Of a stretch of 52,883 nucleotides of DNA, positions 43,169 to 52,447 are shown piece after piece. The notes under the pieces are model-generated. The model did no database searches. It was not told the DNA's origin and worked only from the letters and a program-made list of their open reading frames with translations. Position 1 is the stretch's first letter; each line of letters opens with the position of its first letter. The stretch covers positions 1 through 52,883 of the forward strand of contig PLSD01000025.1 in the NCBI GenBank assembly GCA_003164135.1, in the 5' to 3' direction. Made by a program: the position numbers and the translations under genes. The DNA comes from Acetobacteraceae bacterium (GTDB lineage: Bacteria > Pseudomonadota > Alphaproteobacteria > Acetobacterales > Acetobacteraceae).

Positions 43169-43750
43169 TCACCCCGCGGGGGGCGTGGCCGGCGGGTTGA
43201 GCAAATTCCCGCGCTTCACGAACTTCCCGTTCGTCACAGTGCCGAAATCTCCAGGGACCATGCCGGCCGGACAGGCGCCCAGCCATTTCGAGTCAGCCAC
43301 CATGCTACTGGACATGCCGGTGCCAGTACTTTGTGAGACCATGTGGTAGGCCGTATCACCCTGCGGCGTAATCGTGCCGTTGAAGGTGATCACGCCGCCT
43401 TTGCCGCCCAAGGGGTCCGGGCAGGAGCCCGTAATGGTATAAACGCCGCCGGTTTTCTCGATGTCCATAGGGCCGCAATGCGATGAGCCGCCGGTGAGCA
43501 TTTTCATCGACTGCGCATCGGTCGCGGCATTCGAGCACAGCTCGTTGATGATCGGCGTGTCACTGTTATCGTTGATCGTTTGCCCGTTCATGAGCATTTT
43601 CATGTGCATGACCATGGTTGTCTGCCAAAGGCCGGGTTTGCGCGGTGGAAACGTCGCCGAGGCCTGTGCCGTAGCGCAAAACAGGGCGGTTCCCGCCGAA
43701 ACCAAAGCCGCCGCACGCAGCCATTTCGATGCGGATATCCGTTTACTCAT
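43169..43750 (-). CDS. Exported DUF3617-domain protein
   Basis: The protein has a signal peptide (AAALVSAGTALFCATAQA) and a DUF3617 domain: PPRKPGLWQTTMVMHM near the start, paired cysteines (ELC, SHC, GSC, GAC) and FNGTITPQGDTAYHMVSQSTG. The ATG at 43750 follows GGGGAGG at good spacing and is preferred over the GTG two codons earlier. DUF3617 proteins are periplasmic and of unknown function. It lies 121 bp after vgrG in the direction opposite to vgrG transcription, so it is a separate unit downstream of the caspase gene. Confidence 0.82.
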   Translation of the reverse strand: MSKRISASKWLRAAALVSAGTALFCATAQASATFPPRKPGLWQTTMVMHMKMLMNGQTINDNSDTPIINELCSNAATDAQSMKMLTGGSSHCGPMDIEKTGGVYTITGSCPDPLGGKGGVITFNGTITPQGDTAYHMVSQSTGTGMSSSMVADSKWLGACPAGMVPGDFGTVTNGKFVKRGNLLNPPATPPAG

Positions 43751-43775
43751 AGCCACCTCCCCGTTGCTAAAAAAC

Positions 43776-46727
43776 CTATTGCGCCGTTACCTCACCGATC
43801 GGGAATGAATTCAACTGGCTCTGCGCGGCGGTGAATTCCGCGTCCTGGGTGTGGTTGCGCGCCCGCGCCAGCGCGCCGATCTGCTCCGACATATATTCGC
43901 CAAGCGAGAGCGCCCCGACGATGCCGTGCGAATCGTGCGGCGCCTCACCGGAAAAAGCCTCGCGCAGCGCGTATATAAGCACGCCGTCACGGCCGTTGTA
44001 GCTATCCAGCGCCTCCTGCGCGGAACTGGAGGCGGAAATAATATAGCGCCCCGTCTCCTGGCCGACATTGGCGAGGCTCGCGGCACTCACGTTGCCCGCG
44101 TAGCAGGTGTCGATGAACAGCAGCGTGTCGCGTGCGCGGATATTCGCCAGCGCCGAGATCAGCGCATTTTCGGTGATCGCGCCGTCCTCGATGCTCTGCC
44201 ATGAGGAAAGGTTTTTGATATCCTGTGGGATCAACAGGAACCTTCCGTCGTTCGTGTTCACGCCGCCATGGCTTGCGATGTAAAACAGGAAAGTGTCACC
44301 GGGCTGCGCCTGTCCCGCCACATTGGCCAGCGCCGCAAGAATCCCGGCGCGCGTGGCTTGCGCGTCGGTGAGCAGCGTAACGTGCACATTGGCATAAACC
44401 GGGCTGGCGGCCTGTTTGACCAGGCTGGTGAAGCTCTGTGCGTCGGAAACGGCAAAATTCAGCGTGAGGCTGGGGTCCGCGGCGAAATGGTCGATGCCGA
44501 TGGCCAGCACATACAGCGTCCCCGAGGCCAACGGCGCTGCCGCCGGCGCGCCGGCGCGGGTAATGAGCAGCGGCGGGGATTCCGCGTAAATCGCATTGCC
44601 GCCGTCGTACTGGCGCAGGATCACCTCGTTGGCGCCGGGATCGAGCGGAACGGTGAGGTGGGTCTGTGCGCCGCCGTTGGTCAGGACCGGCGCCGCCTGG
44701 CGGCCCGTGTTGCGGCCATTGACGAAAATATCGGTCGCGCCGACGCCCAGCCCGTGGTCCTCGACTTTTGCCGTCAAGTCCAGCGCCGTTGCATTGGCGG
44801 GCAGGGTGATGCTGGCGGTGCTGGTGAGCGCCACCGGGTTGCATTGGCCGTTGACCGTTGCGCAAGCCCTCTCGATGCCGATAACGGGCTCGTGCACCAG
44901 GCGGTCGTGCAGATCGCCGATGGCGGCCAGGGCAGTGGTTTGCGGCGCGTTATTGCCCGCTAGCGCGGCGCGGACCACGTCCGGCGCATGGAACAGGCGG
45001 AAGGCCTGCGAGAAACTCACCCATTCGGGCTGCTGGTTGGCGCCGAGATTAACATGGAACCCCACCAGATTCTGCCCGCCGACATCGGCTTCGTCGAAAA
45101 AACCGGCGGGGGTGAACAGCACCCAGCGCGTGTTGTCGGCGGCGGCGAACAGTGTGGCGCGCGGCAAGAGTGTGCCGTCAGGGTTCACGCCGTACCAATG
45201 CAGCGTGCCGTCCAGCAGCGCCGCGACAATGGTGTCGCCGCCGGCGTTGATGCTGACCGCCCAGGCGGCGGCGTCCACCGGGGTGCTGCCAAGCAATTTG
45301 CCGCTGGCGCCGTACACCCTCAACTGCGTGTCCGTACCCAGCAGGAATTTCTGGCCTCCTGGAAAAATCGCCAGACTGCGGCTGTATTCCTCGCGGTCCA
45401 GTTGCAGGTTGACGCCATTGACCGAGGGGGCATCGGTGTCCTGCCAGTTGCGAATGTTCAGGCCGGGCGCGGTGGTCCGCGCGGTGGCAAAGCCATCATC
45501 CAGCGCCGGCACCGCAGCCAGCGTGCGCGCATTGGCATCGAATTTCAGCAGCGTCGCGGAGGACTTGAATTCCACAGCCATGCCGTCTGCGGAAATGCCT
45601 AGGGCACCGCCGCGTGCCAGGCGTAAATCAGCAACCGCTGGCGCGGGTTGCATGGCAATGGCGCCATCCGGCCCGATCCGCCCCCAGCCGGGGTCCTCGG
45701 TGGCGTACACCGCACCGCCGCCGGGCACGGCTTTTATATCCCGGATGGTGTCGTGCGCCGCCGCGAAATCCTGATGCGCGCCGAGGCCGAAGTCTCCCCA
45801 GCGGCGGATCACATTGCCCTGGGGGTTGCGCGCGTAACCTCCCGCCAGCAACGAGGTGCCGCCGCCTACGCCCGCCCAGTCTACCGCCAGCAGGCCTTCT
45901 CCAGTCAGGCCGGTGGTATCCGGGGCAAAGGCTTTTTTCAGTGTCGCGGCTGCCAGTACGTCGACCACCGGCGTACCGGCCCGGTCGTTTTCAAACGTGA
46001 CGGCCACAAATCCGCCGTCGGGGGAAACCGCAAGCCCCCAGGGGCGCAACCCGGGCTCGGGCGTAACGCTAGCAAAACGGTGGCCGGTGGCGCCATAGCC
46101 GCGCACATGTCCATCGGCGCTTGCCGTATAGAGATCATTCTGATTGTCGAAGCGCAGGCTGCGGACCGGCGCGGCGTAGTCGGTATCGGTGAACAGGGAG
46201 CGGCCGGTACGGGCGTCCCACACCAGCACGCCCCCCTTGGCGAGGCCCGCGGCCAGCCGGGAGTCGTCGGGTGAAATATCCAGGTCATAAACCGGTGAAG
46301 CCAACCCAGGCAGCCGCGCCAGCAGCCGGTTCTGCGCCACGCTAAACATATAGATGCTAAAGCTGCCGTCCCAGGTGCCGCCTGTCGCCCCCGCCGCGAA
46401 CACAGTTTTGCCGTCCGGGCTCAGCGCCACGGCATACAACTCGCCTTCCTGCCGCACACCGATCGGCGGCCGCAACACCGCGCGTTCGATGTCGTCAGGC
46501 AGGGAATAAAGCCGGATCGTTTTGTCGTAGCCGGCGGCGGCCATAAGGGTACCGGCGGCATCCACCGAGACATGCGCCACCGCTCCAGTCGGGCCACCGG
46601 CCTCGATCCGCAAAAGCGGCTCCTGCGGAGGCCCCGCCGTGGCCGCACCGGCGACGCAAGGCGTAAGGGCCAACAGCAGGGCGAGAAAAAGCGGCTGGCT
46701 CCCGCTAACTCGCGAGCTGGAAGCCAT
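43776..46727 (-). CDS. Exported caspase-family (C14) protein with WD40-type propeller
   Basis: From the ATG at 46727 the protein is 983 aa. A signal peptide (LFLALLLALTPCVAGAATA) directs it out of the cytoplasm. Residues about 35-470 form WD40-like repeats (SVDAAGTLMAAAGYDKTIRLYSL, VALSPDGKTVFAAG, LAVSPDGGFVAVTFE). A spacer region follows, and the C-terminal about 230 residues are a caspase domain: LYVLAIGIDHF, the catalytic His820 in IASHGG and Cys875 in FIDTCYAGN, then SASSSAQEA. Its start lies 22 bp inside the end of the upstream lipoprotein gene, so the pair is coupled. Bacterial WD40-caspases are usually cytoplasmic; the signal peptide makes this one unusual. Target unknown. Confidence 0.85.
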   Translation of the reverse strand: MASSSRVSGSQPLFLALLLALTPCVAGAATAGPPQEPLLRIEAGGPTGAVAHVSVDAAGTLMAAAGYDKTIRLYSLPDDIERAVLRPPIGVRQEGELYAVALSPDGKTVFAAGATGGTWDGSFSIYMFSVAQNRLLARLPGLASPVYDLDISPDDSRLAAGLAKGGVLVWDARTGRSLFTDTDYAAPVRSLRFDNQNDLYTASADGHVRGYGATGHRFASVTPEPGLRPWGLAVSPDGGFVAVTFENDRAGTPVVDVLAAATLKKAFAPDTTGLTGEGLLAVDWAGVGGGTSLLAGGYARNPQGNVIRRWGDFGLGAHQDFAAAHDTIRDIKAVPGGGAVYATEDPGWGRIGPDGAIAMQPAPAVADLRLARGGALGISADGMAVEFKSSATLLKFDANARTLAAVPALDDGFATARTTAPGLNIRNWQDTDAPSVNGVNLQLDREEYSRSLAIFPGGQKFLLGTDTQLRVYGASGKLLGSTPVDAAAWAVSINAGGDTIVAALLDGTLHWYGVNPDGTLLPRATLFAAADNTRWVLFTPAGFFDEADVGGQNLVGFHVNLGANQQPEWVSFSQAFRLFHAPDVVRAALAGNNAPQTTALAAIGDLHDRLVHEPVIGIERACATVNGQCNPVALTSTASITLPANATALDLTAKVEDHGLGVGATDIFVNGRNTGRQAAPVLTNGGAQTHLTVPLDPGANEVILRQYDGGNAIYAESPPLLITRAGAPAAAPLASGTLYVLAIGIDHFAADPSLTLNFAVSDAQSFTSLVKQAASPVYANVHVTLLTDAQATRAGILAALANVAGQAQPGDTFLFYIASHGGVNTNDGRFLLIPQDIKNLSSWQSIEDGAITENALISALANIRARDTLLFIDTCYAGNVSAASLANVGQETGRYIISASSSAQEALDSYNGRDGVLIYALREAFSGEAPHDSHGIVGALSLGEYMSEQIGALARARNHTQDAEFTAAQSQLNSFPIGEVTAQ

Positions 46728-47751
46728 TTGCCACCGCACTTTGGCTCACAGACACGTTTTGCGCAAAGGCATCGCGGCTGGCGGCGTTGCTGCCATCCAA
46801 TTGCTGGATTTGCGAACCGCCGCTGGGGGCTGCCGCGGTAGAGGCCGGAATGTGCAACACATGGTGACTGCCCGGCTTGCCGACATCATCCATCGGCGCA
46901 AACCCGCGTGTGCCGTCATCGGCCTGCACCAGCGCATAGCCGTTGCTGCTGCCGGTCACGGTCACCGGCTCGTGTTCCGTAGCCTGGCCAACGACGGGGG
47001 CTGAAGGGTCCGGGCGCAGATATAGCGGGGTATCCTCGCGGATTGCCGCCGGTTCCGAAATGGCGGCGGTTCGATCGCTGCTGACAGCCGGGGTGCCGTT
47101 GTTCAGATTGGTAACGGCGGTATCGAATTGCGCGCCGCGTGATTGGATCTGCCCGTTGATGGTCTGGGCCAGCGTCAGATCGCGCTGCGCCAAGCTTTTC
47201 ACCTGCGCCATCTGGGTCTCGGCCTGGGCCTGGGTGATCTGCCCGGCGGCATACTGCTGGCGAATGGCCTGCGCCTGACCGAAGCGGCAATCCATGTCGT
47301 TGTTGAAGGCCAGCTGGGTCTGGTTGATCTGCGCGTTTTCCGTGGTGAGGTTATTGGTCACGGTGGCGTCCATCTGGGACTCGCTCTGCTGCTGCTGCTG
47401 CAGCGCCTCCCAGTAACCACCAGCCGCACCCACCGTACCGCCGACCGCCGCGCCGATGAGCGCACTCTTCAGGTTGCCCCCGGCCAGCGCGCCGATCAGC
47501 CCGCCGCCCACGGCACCCGCAGCGGCACCGGTCAAAATGTCCTGGCCGAAGAAATTCCCGGTTTCATCCAGCGCCACAGCCTGAGCATGGCAACTATCGG
47601 AGCCGTCATTCGGCCCGACCCGGCCCTCCTGGGTGAAGGATGTAACACCCGAGCCCATACCGCCGCCATTGGCGCAACCGCTGAGAATAAGGCCAAGAGC
47701 AAGTGCGGGAGCAACCGGCCGGAGATATGACACCGAAATTCTGAGAATCAT
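46705..47751 (-). CDS. Lipoprotein with Gly-zipper, coiled coil and SH3-like domain
   Basis: The 348-aa protein has a lipobox (LILSGC, C26) and a glycine zipper at about 73-112 (GAAAGAVGGGLIGALAGG, then GAAVGGTVGAAGGYW) that can insert in or span a membrane. A Gln-rich helical stretch follows (about 115-205), then a bacterial SH3-like fold at about 243-290 (LYLRPDPSAPVVGQ, VTGSSNGYALVQADDGTRGFAP). SH3 domains of this kind bind cell-wall peptides. It is the first gene before the exported caspase and overlaps it, so both may work at the outer membrane. No family name is assigned. Confidence 0.78.
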   Translation of the reverse strand: MILRISVSYLRPVAPALALGLILSGCANGGGMGSGVTSFTQEGRVGPNDGSDSCHAQAVALDETGNFFGQDILTGAAAGAVGGGLIGALAGGNLKSALIGAAVGGTVGAAGGYWEALQQQQQSESQMDATVTNNLTTENAQINQTQLAFNNDMDCRFGQAQAIRQQYAAGQITQAQAETQMAQVKSLAQRDLTLAQTINGQIQSRGAQFDTAVTNLNNGTPAVSSDRTAAISEPAAIREDTPLYLRPDPSAPVVGQATEHEPVTVTGSSNGYALVQADDGTRGFAPMDDVGKPGSHHVLHIPASTAAAPSGGSQIQQLDGSNAASRDAFAQNVSVSQSAVANGFQLAS

Positions 47752-48060
47752 GGCTGTTCCACCCTATTTCTTACGGTTCCGACATCCTTATAATGGGTTT
47801 TAATGCAATTTGTCACGTCGGCAGAATGCTTTCGCTTACCCGTGAACATTGCTGACTTGGCTAATGATCATTTAGTGCACACGCAGCCGTGTTCAGTGTA
47901 AGTGGTTGCGTGCCCCCGATGGAACGCGCGGCTCCGGATCGACGGATAAATTTACAATGATTTCAAGGCGTTCCAGTTATTACTTTCGTGGCATTTGGCA
48001 CGCCATTCTCGAACAAAACTGGGCACCATGGCGCCAGCTGGCGGCAAGTCAGTAAGTGAC
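47752..48060. other. Gap between the SH3 lipoprotein gene and the ISKra4 element
   Basis: These 309 bp contain the promoter side of the minus-strand SH3-lipoprotein/caspase unit and otherwise no convincing gene. The part nearest the lipoprotein gene is AT-richer (around 47780-47890). The rest has only short open frames without family resemblance. Confidence 0.5.
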
Positions 48061-49521
48061 GGGAGTGTAAAAACCCTGGGCTGACGGTCGATATGGTGCC
48101 AAGATTTGTGCCTTGGCAGTGGGAGACGGTGAAATGGAGTGGACCATCAAACTGGAGGCGCGCACCGGGTGGGGCGAGGTCCATACCCACGAAATCGCGG
48201 TTGTAACGCGCCGGCCTGTTGGTTTGACGGCCGACGAAGTGGGTATGTCGCTTGGGGAAGCGAAGGGCTTGCTGGCGGAAATTCAGCGTTGCATCGTGAG
48301 CAGTCAGATCGATGAGCAGGTGATGTGCGCTCGTGTCTGCGCCGACTGCATGGGTTTGCGTGAGATTCGGGATCATCGAACCCGAACGATACAAACGCTC
48401 TTTGGAACGGTAGTGGTCGATGCTCCCCGGCTCAAGCTTTGTGTCTGCGTCGATACGAAGGGGTTCAAAGACATTTCGATTTCGCCGCTGTCGGAGCTTC
48501 TGCCAGATCGCTGCACGCCGGAATTGCGGCGCACGCAAAGTGAACTGGGCGCGCGCCACTCGTTTCGGGAAGCCGCCCGGCTGCTGGCCACGTTCTTGCC
48601 GTGCTCACCACAAAATCAAAGCAGTGTGCGCAACCGCCTGCATCGGACATCCGAAGAACTCGAAGTGGCCGATTGCCGTTCGAAGGCCAAACCTGTGTCA
48701 GCCTCAGGCGCTGGCGAGATCGTCGTGTTTATTGACGGCGCGCATATTCGGGCCGTTCCCGGCCATCAGAGCCGTCATCTCGATGTCACGGTCGGCAAGG
48801 TAGAAGCGCGGGGTCGGCCACCCCGACGCTTCGGCCTAGCGCCGAAAGGGGCCGAGCGGCCCCTTTCGAATGTTCGTGCGGCACTGGTTGAGCAAGGTTG
48901 GCAGCCAGGGCGGCCCGTCACCGTCATAAGCGATGGCGAGCCTGCCCTCCCCAACCTGGTGCAGACTGCCATCAACGAGCCGGTAATACACATTCTCGAC
49001 TGGTTTCATATCTCCATGCGGATACGGCATATTGAACAATCAATGGCGGGCCTCTACGCCATGAAGCCGGCAAACACCGCACCTCTGGATTATTTTGCCT
49101 GGTCCATCGATCGGCTGCGTCATGTGCTCTGGAACGGCTATCATGAAGAGGCGTGGCAGTCGCTATGGGACTTGCAGAACGTGGCGGGCGGGATCCCGCA
49201 GCTTAACGGGGTTAGATTTGAGCGGCCAGTCCAAGGTTTCCTCCGCCTGTGCGCCGAGCTTCGTGGCTATATCCGCAACAATGAGGACGCGATTGTATGC
49301 TACCATCAGCGCTACCATGACAAGCGCCCCGTCTCGACCTCGCGGGCTGAAGGCTGCGTGGATGAAATCGCCAATGCGCGAATGGCAAAAAAACAACGCA
49401 TGCGGTGGTCACCGCGAGGCGCCCACCATGTCGCTCAGGTCAGAGCTGCCACTCTCGACGGGCGCCTAATGCCTTTGGGCGTCCAACTTGCCGCCTGACT
49501 GCCCAGATTTTTTACACTCCC
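48061..49521 (+). mobile_element. ISKra4-type insertion sequence
   Basis: The left end GGGAGTGTAAAAA (48061) and right end TTTTTTACACTCCC (ending 49521) form terminal inverted repeats. They continue imperfectly for about 28 bp (CTGGGC block on both sides). One transposase gene fills the 1461-bp interior. The bases just outside the ends (TAAGTGAC on the left, CCATTTTC on the right) do not form a target duplication, so the flanks may have been rearranged after insertion. Confidence 0.85.
48134..49498 (+). CDS. ISKra4 family transposase
   Basis: The protein is 454 aa from the ATG at 48134, which follows GGGAG. The signature segment HILDWFHISMRIRHIEQSMAG is typical of the family. It also has VVFIDGAHIRAV and VTVISDGEPALPNLV, whose aspartates are probable catalytic residues, and the end motif RMAKKQRMRWSPRGAHHVAQVR. 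An N-terminal zinc-finger-like CARVCADCMG is present (C-x3-C-x2-C). It fills the element and has no frameshift, so the element looks intact. Confidence 0.88.
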   Translation: MEWTIKLEARTGWGEVHTHEIAVVTRRPVGLTADEVGMSLGEAKGLLAEIQRCIVSSQIDEQVMCARVCADCMGLREIRDHRTRTIQTLFGTVVVDAPRLKLCVCVDTKGFKDISISPLSELLPDRCTPELRRTQSELGARHSFREAARLLATFLPCSPQNQSSVRNRLHRTSEELEVADCRSKAKPVSASGAGEIVVFIDGAHIRAVPGHQSRHLDVTVGKVEARGRPPRRFGLAPKGAERPLSNVRAALVEQGWQPGRPVTVISDGEPALPNLVQTAINEPVIHILDWFHISMRIRHIEQSMAGLYAMKPANTAPLDYFAWSIDRLRHVLWNGYHEEAWQSLWDLQNVAGGIPQLNGVRFERPVQGFLRLCAELRGYIRNNEDAIVCYHQRYHDKRPVSTSRAEGCVDEIANARMAKKQRMRWSPRGAHHVAQVRAATLDGRLMPLGVQLAA

Positions 49522-49679
49522 CATTTTCCTCAATGGGGGCACACGCAACCCTTTGATTTTGGCCAATGCGGTGTCGAGCGATCTAAAAGGCGCGACAGGC
49601 AGGGCGCCGGGAAAAATGGCGGTATCCCGGCAACCGCCAAAACACAACATCCACACCGCTCTTTAGGGAGAAGAAACCC

Positions 49680-49877
49680 ATGGAAAAAGTCACGATCCCC
49701 CTGAACCTGACCGATGACGAGGCGCATGGCCTGGCGCAGCTGGTCAAACGGTTGGGCCGGCGATCGCTGGGCAAGGATGACCTGAACCTCGTCACGCCGG
49801 AAGAGGCAGATCAGGCGGATGCGGCCGTGATCATCCTGCGGGATGCACTTGCCGCAGCCGGATATGCACCGCGATGA
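49680..49877 (+). CDS. Small conserved protein of unknown function upstream of integrase
   Basis: The 65-aa protein (EKVTIPLNLTDDEAHGLAQLVKRLG start, then EEADQADAAVIILRDALAAAGYAPR) is mostly helical and acidic, with a strong AGGGAG site before the ATG. It ends 9 bp before the recombinase frame, so the two form one unit, and small proteins at this position often accompany tyrosine recombinases. No function can be assigned. The 158 bp between the ISKra4 end and this gene hold nothing recognisable except its promoter region. Confidence 0.6.
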   Translation: MEKVTIPLNLTDDEAHGLAQLVKRLGRRSLGKDDLNLVTPEEADQADAAVIILRDALAAAGYAPR

Positions 49878-49886
49878 GGCAAATTC

Positions 49887-50972
49887 TTGAAAGCCGGCGA
49901 GCTCGTCGTGGCTGAGACGGCGCTGGCGGTCATTGAGCGGGATGCGGCGGCGCGCGCCACACGCCGGCTGATGGAGCAGGCCCGCGAAGCGCTGCCACCT
50001 GAACTGGCCTATCTTGCCGATGGGTTGATGGCGGAGGCGATCGTCAAAGCCGTTGAATTCTCGCGGCATTCGGTTTCTGAGACGACCGAGAAAATTTATG
50101 CTGATGACTGGACTACGTTTCGCGCCTGGTGCGCCGAACGCAAGGCGCCGGCACTCCCGGCACACCCGGTTGTGGTGGCGTCATACCTCTCGGAATGCGC
50201 CGACCGGATGGGGCGCAGCGGGCTCAGGCTGATCCTGGCCGCAATTGCTTTTTATCATCGCCGCTCCGGCCATCCCTGGACCTCGGCCGATCCGACAATT
50301 TCGACCGTGATGCGGAGCATTCTGCGCAAGTAGCAGCGCCCGGTACGGCCTGCCGCGGCGCTCGCCTCCGACGAAATCATCAAACTGCTCCGGGTCTGCA
50401 TTCCTAAAAAGGGCGCTGAAGCCAGCCTGGCGGATCTGCGTGATCGGGCTTTGCTCCTGACTTGCTTTGCCGGCGGGCTGCGGCGCTCGGAATTGGTGGC
50501 GCTCGATGTCGAGGATCTCAAAATTACCAATGACGGCATCAAGCTCAAGATTCGCCGGTCCAAGGCCGACCAGGAAGGGGAGGGGGCAGTTGTGCTGATC
50601 GGCAGCGGATCGCGTCCCGAAACTTGTCCGGTGGCGGCAATGCGCGCCTGGCTGAAAGCTGGCGCCATCACCTATGGTCCGGTCTTCCGGCGCATCACGG
50701 CCGCCGGCGCCATCGAGGGACGGTTGACCGGCAACGGGGTCTGGCGCGTGCTGCGCCGGCGGGCCGCGCAAGCCGAGCTGACGGTCGAGGACGGCGAACG
50801 CCTCTCGCCGCATGGCATGCGCGCCGGCTACATCACCGAAGCCTACCTTAACGGCGCGCTGGACGAGCAGGTCATGGCGCATGCCAGGCAAAAGAGCATC
50901 GAGACGACCCGCCGCTACCGTAACCGCGCCAAAACCGTCGCCGCCAGTCCAACCAAACTTCTCAACCTGTAA
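49887..50972 (+). pseudogene. Tyrosine recombinase/integrase interrupted by an in-frame amber codon
   Basis: One continuous reading frame (361 codons) encodes a tyrosine recombinase but has a TAG at 50331-50333. Upstream is the SAM-like core-binding domain (FSRHSVSETTEKIYADDWTTFRAWCAERK). Downstream the frame stays open (QRPVRPAAALASDEIIKLLR) into the catalytic domain: Arg in CFAGGLRRSEL, Lys in IRRSKADQEG, HGMRAGY, a His in MAHARQK and the nucleophile Tyr in TTRRYRNR. Only one base separates TAG from a sense codon, so the disruption looks recent, or is suppressed. The start is probably the TTG at 49887. The 65-aa gene upstream and the Api92-like gene downstream are intact. Confidence 0.82.
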
Positions 50973-50976
50973 CCTC

Positions 50977-51654
50977 ATGGCATCCCCACCTTCCGAAAGC
51001 CCAACGCGACGCGCCAAGACCGGGGCAGGGCGTCCGGAAGGTGCAGGGCCCCATGCCGCCGGAAACGCCAGCGGCGATGCGCTGACGCTACCACATACGG
51101 ATTGGCTCCGCCACGAACTGGTTATTATCGGACCGGCCATCGAAATCGCTGAATTTTGCGCGGTGGCGGCCGGACCCGGCGGCATTCCTTGGGCCTATCC
51201 TGACCTGGATTACGAAGAGGACGACCGCTATCTGGCGCTGGTCAATCCGCCAGATGGCTCCCTTGGCTTGCGGCCAGCGGCGGCGCGAATACTGGCCCGC
51301 GAGCTGCGCGAGGCCGTGTTTCAGCATCAGGGGAAAGTCCGGGCGCAGGCAGGCGTCGGCAGGATTTGCCCCTTCGATCTGCACGCCCTGATCCCCATTC
51401 CGGCGGAAATTCTCGATCTTGGTCCGGATCATAAAAACGCCCATGCTTGGCTGCGCGCGCATTGGGGGGTTGTCATGGCGCTTCGCAAAATCCGCCTCGT
51501 TGCGGCCGGCTGCAAAAAGCTGCGGGGCAAAAATGAACAGCTGAGCATCGAATTCTGGTCGGCGGACTGGACGCCCTGGCCGGCGGTTACCGCGCTCCGG
51601 CAGCGTTTTCCGGGACTGATTTTTTCGGTCACGCCGGATTATGAGGGTGGATAA
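50977..51654 (+). CDS. Uncharacterised protein with Api92-like C-terminus
   Basis: The 225-aa protein starts with a basic/low-complexity N-terminus and has a C-terminal segment resembling Api92/DUF1281-type ferredoxin-like proteins. The stretch LSIEFWSADWTPWPAV is followed by LRQRFPGLIFSVTPDYEGG, as in the family's W-P-aromatic and FP-x-L-x-F pattern. A central CPFDLHALIPIPAEILDLG precedes it. The ATG at 50977 lies 4 bp after the recombinase stop and its own end overlaps the next gene by 14 bp, so it is in the same unit. The resemblance is by eye and function is unknown. Confidence 0.6.
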   Translation: MASPPSESPTRRAKTGAGRPEGAGPHAAGNASGDALTLPHTDWLRHELVIIGPAIEIAEFCAVAAGPGGIPWAYPDLDYEEDDRYLALVNPPDGSLGLRPAAARILARELREAVFQHQGKVRAQAGVGRICPFDLHALIPIPAEILDLGPDHKNAHAWLRAHWGVVMALRKIRLVAAGCKKLRGKNEQLSIEFWSADWTPWPAVTALRQRFPGLIFSVTPDYEGG

Positions 51655-52447
51655 GCCCATCGACGACGATGCCTGGGACGACGCGCCAGCGGAACGGCGC
51701 GCTCCGCTGGCCGCGATCCCGGTCCTGCATCTCGACGGATTCGACGGCCCTATGGACCTCCTGCTCGATCTGGCGGAACGGCAGCTGATCGATCTGGGAA
51801 GAATGTCGATCCTCGACCTGGCCGAGCAATTCGTCGCGGCGCTGCAGGAGATGGCGGCGCGTGTGGCGATCGAGCGGCGCGCAGACTGGCTGGTGCTTGC
51901 GACCCGGCTCGTGTTGTTGCGGACCAGGCTGCTCTTCCCCGTCAGCCCGGAACAGGCGGCGGACGCGGCGCGTGAAGCCGAATACGAAATCGAGCGTCTC
52001 GACGAACTGACGCGGATGCGCGCCGCCGGACAATGGCTCGCGCGCCGGCCGCAATTGGGAATGGACGTTTTTGCCCGGCCGCGGCCGAAAGAGGTCCATG
52101 AAAGCGGCTACGTGGCCTTAATGGAAGCGTGCCTCGTCGTTTTACGGGGGCGGCCGGGCGACGAGACGTTCGAGCCGGCCGACATCTATCGTGTCGAGGT
52201 TCCCGATTTCTGGCGAATACCGCAAGCCATCGAGCGCGTGCGAACATTGCTGGCGGCGCATCCCGAGGGCGGCCCGCTCACGGGCTATCTGCCGGCAATC
52301 GGCCGGGAGGAGGCGGGCCGGACGATGAAGCTACGGGTCGCGCTGGCCAGCACCTTTGCGGCCAGCCTGGAGCTGGCGCGGCAGCAGGCTTTGCAGGCCG
52401 AGCAGAGCGGGAATTTCGCGGAAATTACCCTGCGCGGTGCCGCATGA
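51641..52447 (+). CDS. ScpA-like segregation/condensation protein
   Basis: The 268-aa protein has the ScpA opening FDGPMDLLLDLAERQLIDLGRMSILDLAEQFVAALQEM. The DWLVLATRLVLLRTRLLFP segment and the C-terminal winged-helix (VALASTFAASLELARQQALQAEQSGNFAEITLRGAA) are also typical of ScpA kleisins that bridge SMC heads. Its chromosomal partner scpB is normally directly downstream, but here it is not. With the recombinase and Api92-like genes upstream, this looks like an accessory or plasmid-borne paralogue. It overlaps the preceding gene by 14 bp. Confidence 0.88.
   Translation: MRVDKPIDDDAWDDAPAERRAPLAAIPVLHLDGFDGPMDLLLDLAERQLIDLGRMSILDLAEQFVAALQEMAARVAIERRADWLVLATRLVLLRTRLLFPVSPEQAADAAREAEYEIERLDELTRMRAAGQWLARRPQLGMDVFARPRPKEVHESGYVALMEACLVVLRGRPGDETFEPADIYRVEVPDFWRIPQAIERVRTLLAAHPEGGPLTGYLPAIGREEAGRTMKLRVALASTFAASLELARQQALQAEQSGNFAEITLRGAA

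Noticed and set aside
47963..48559. 198-aa minus-strand frame across the ISKra4 left end
   Set aside because: It spans the terminal repeat and runs antisense to the transposase, with no homology-like features.
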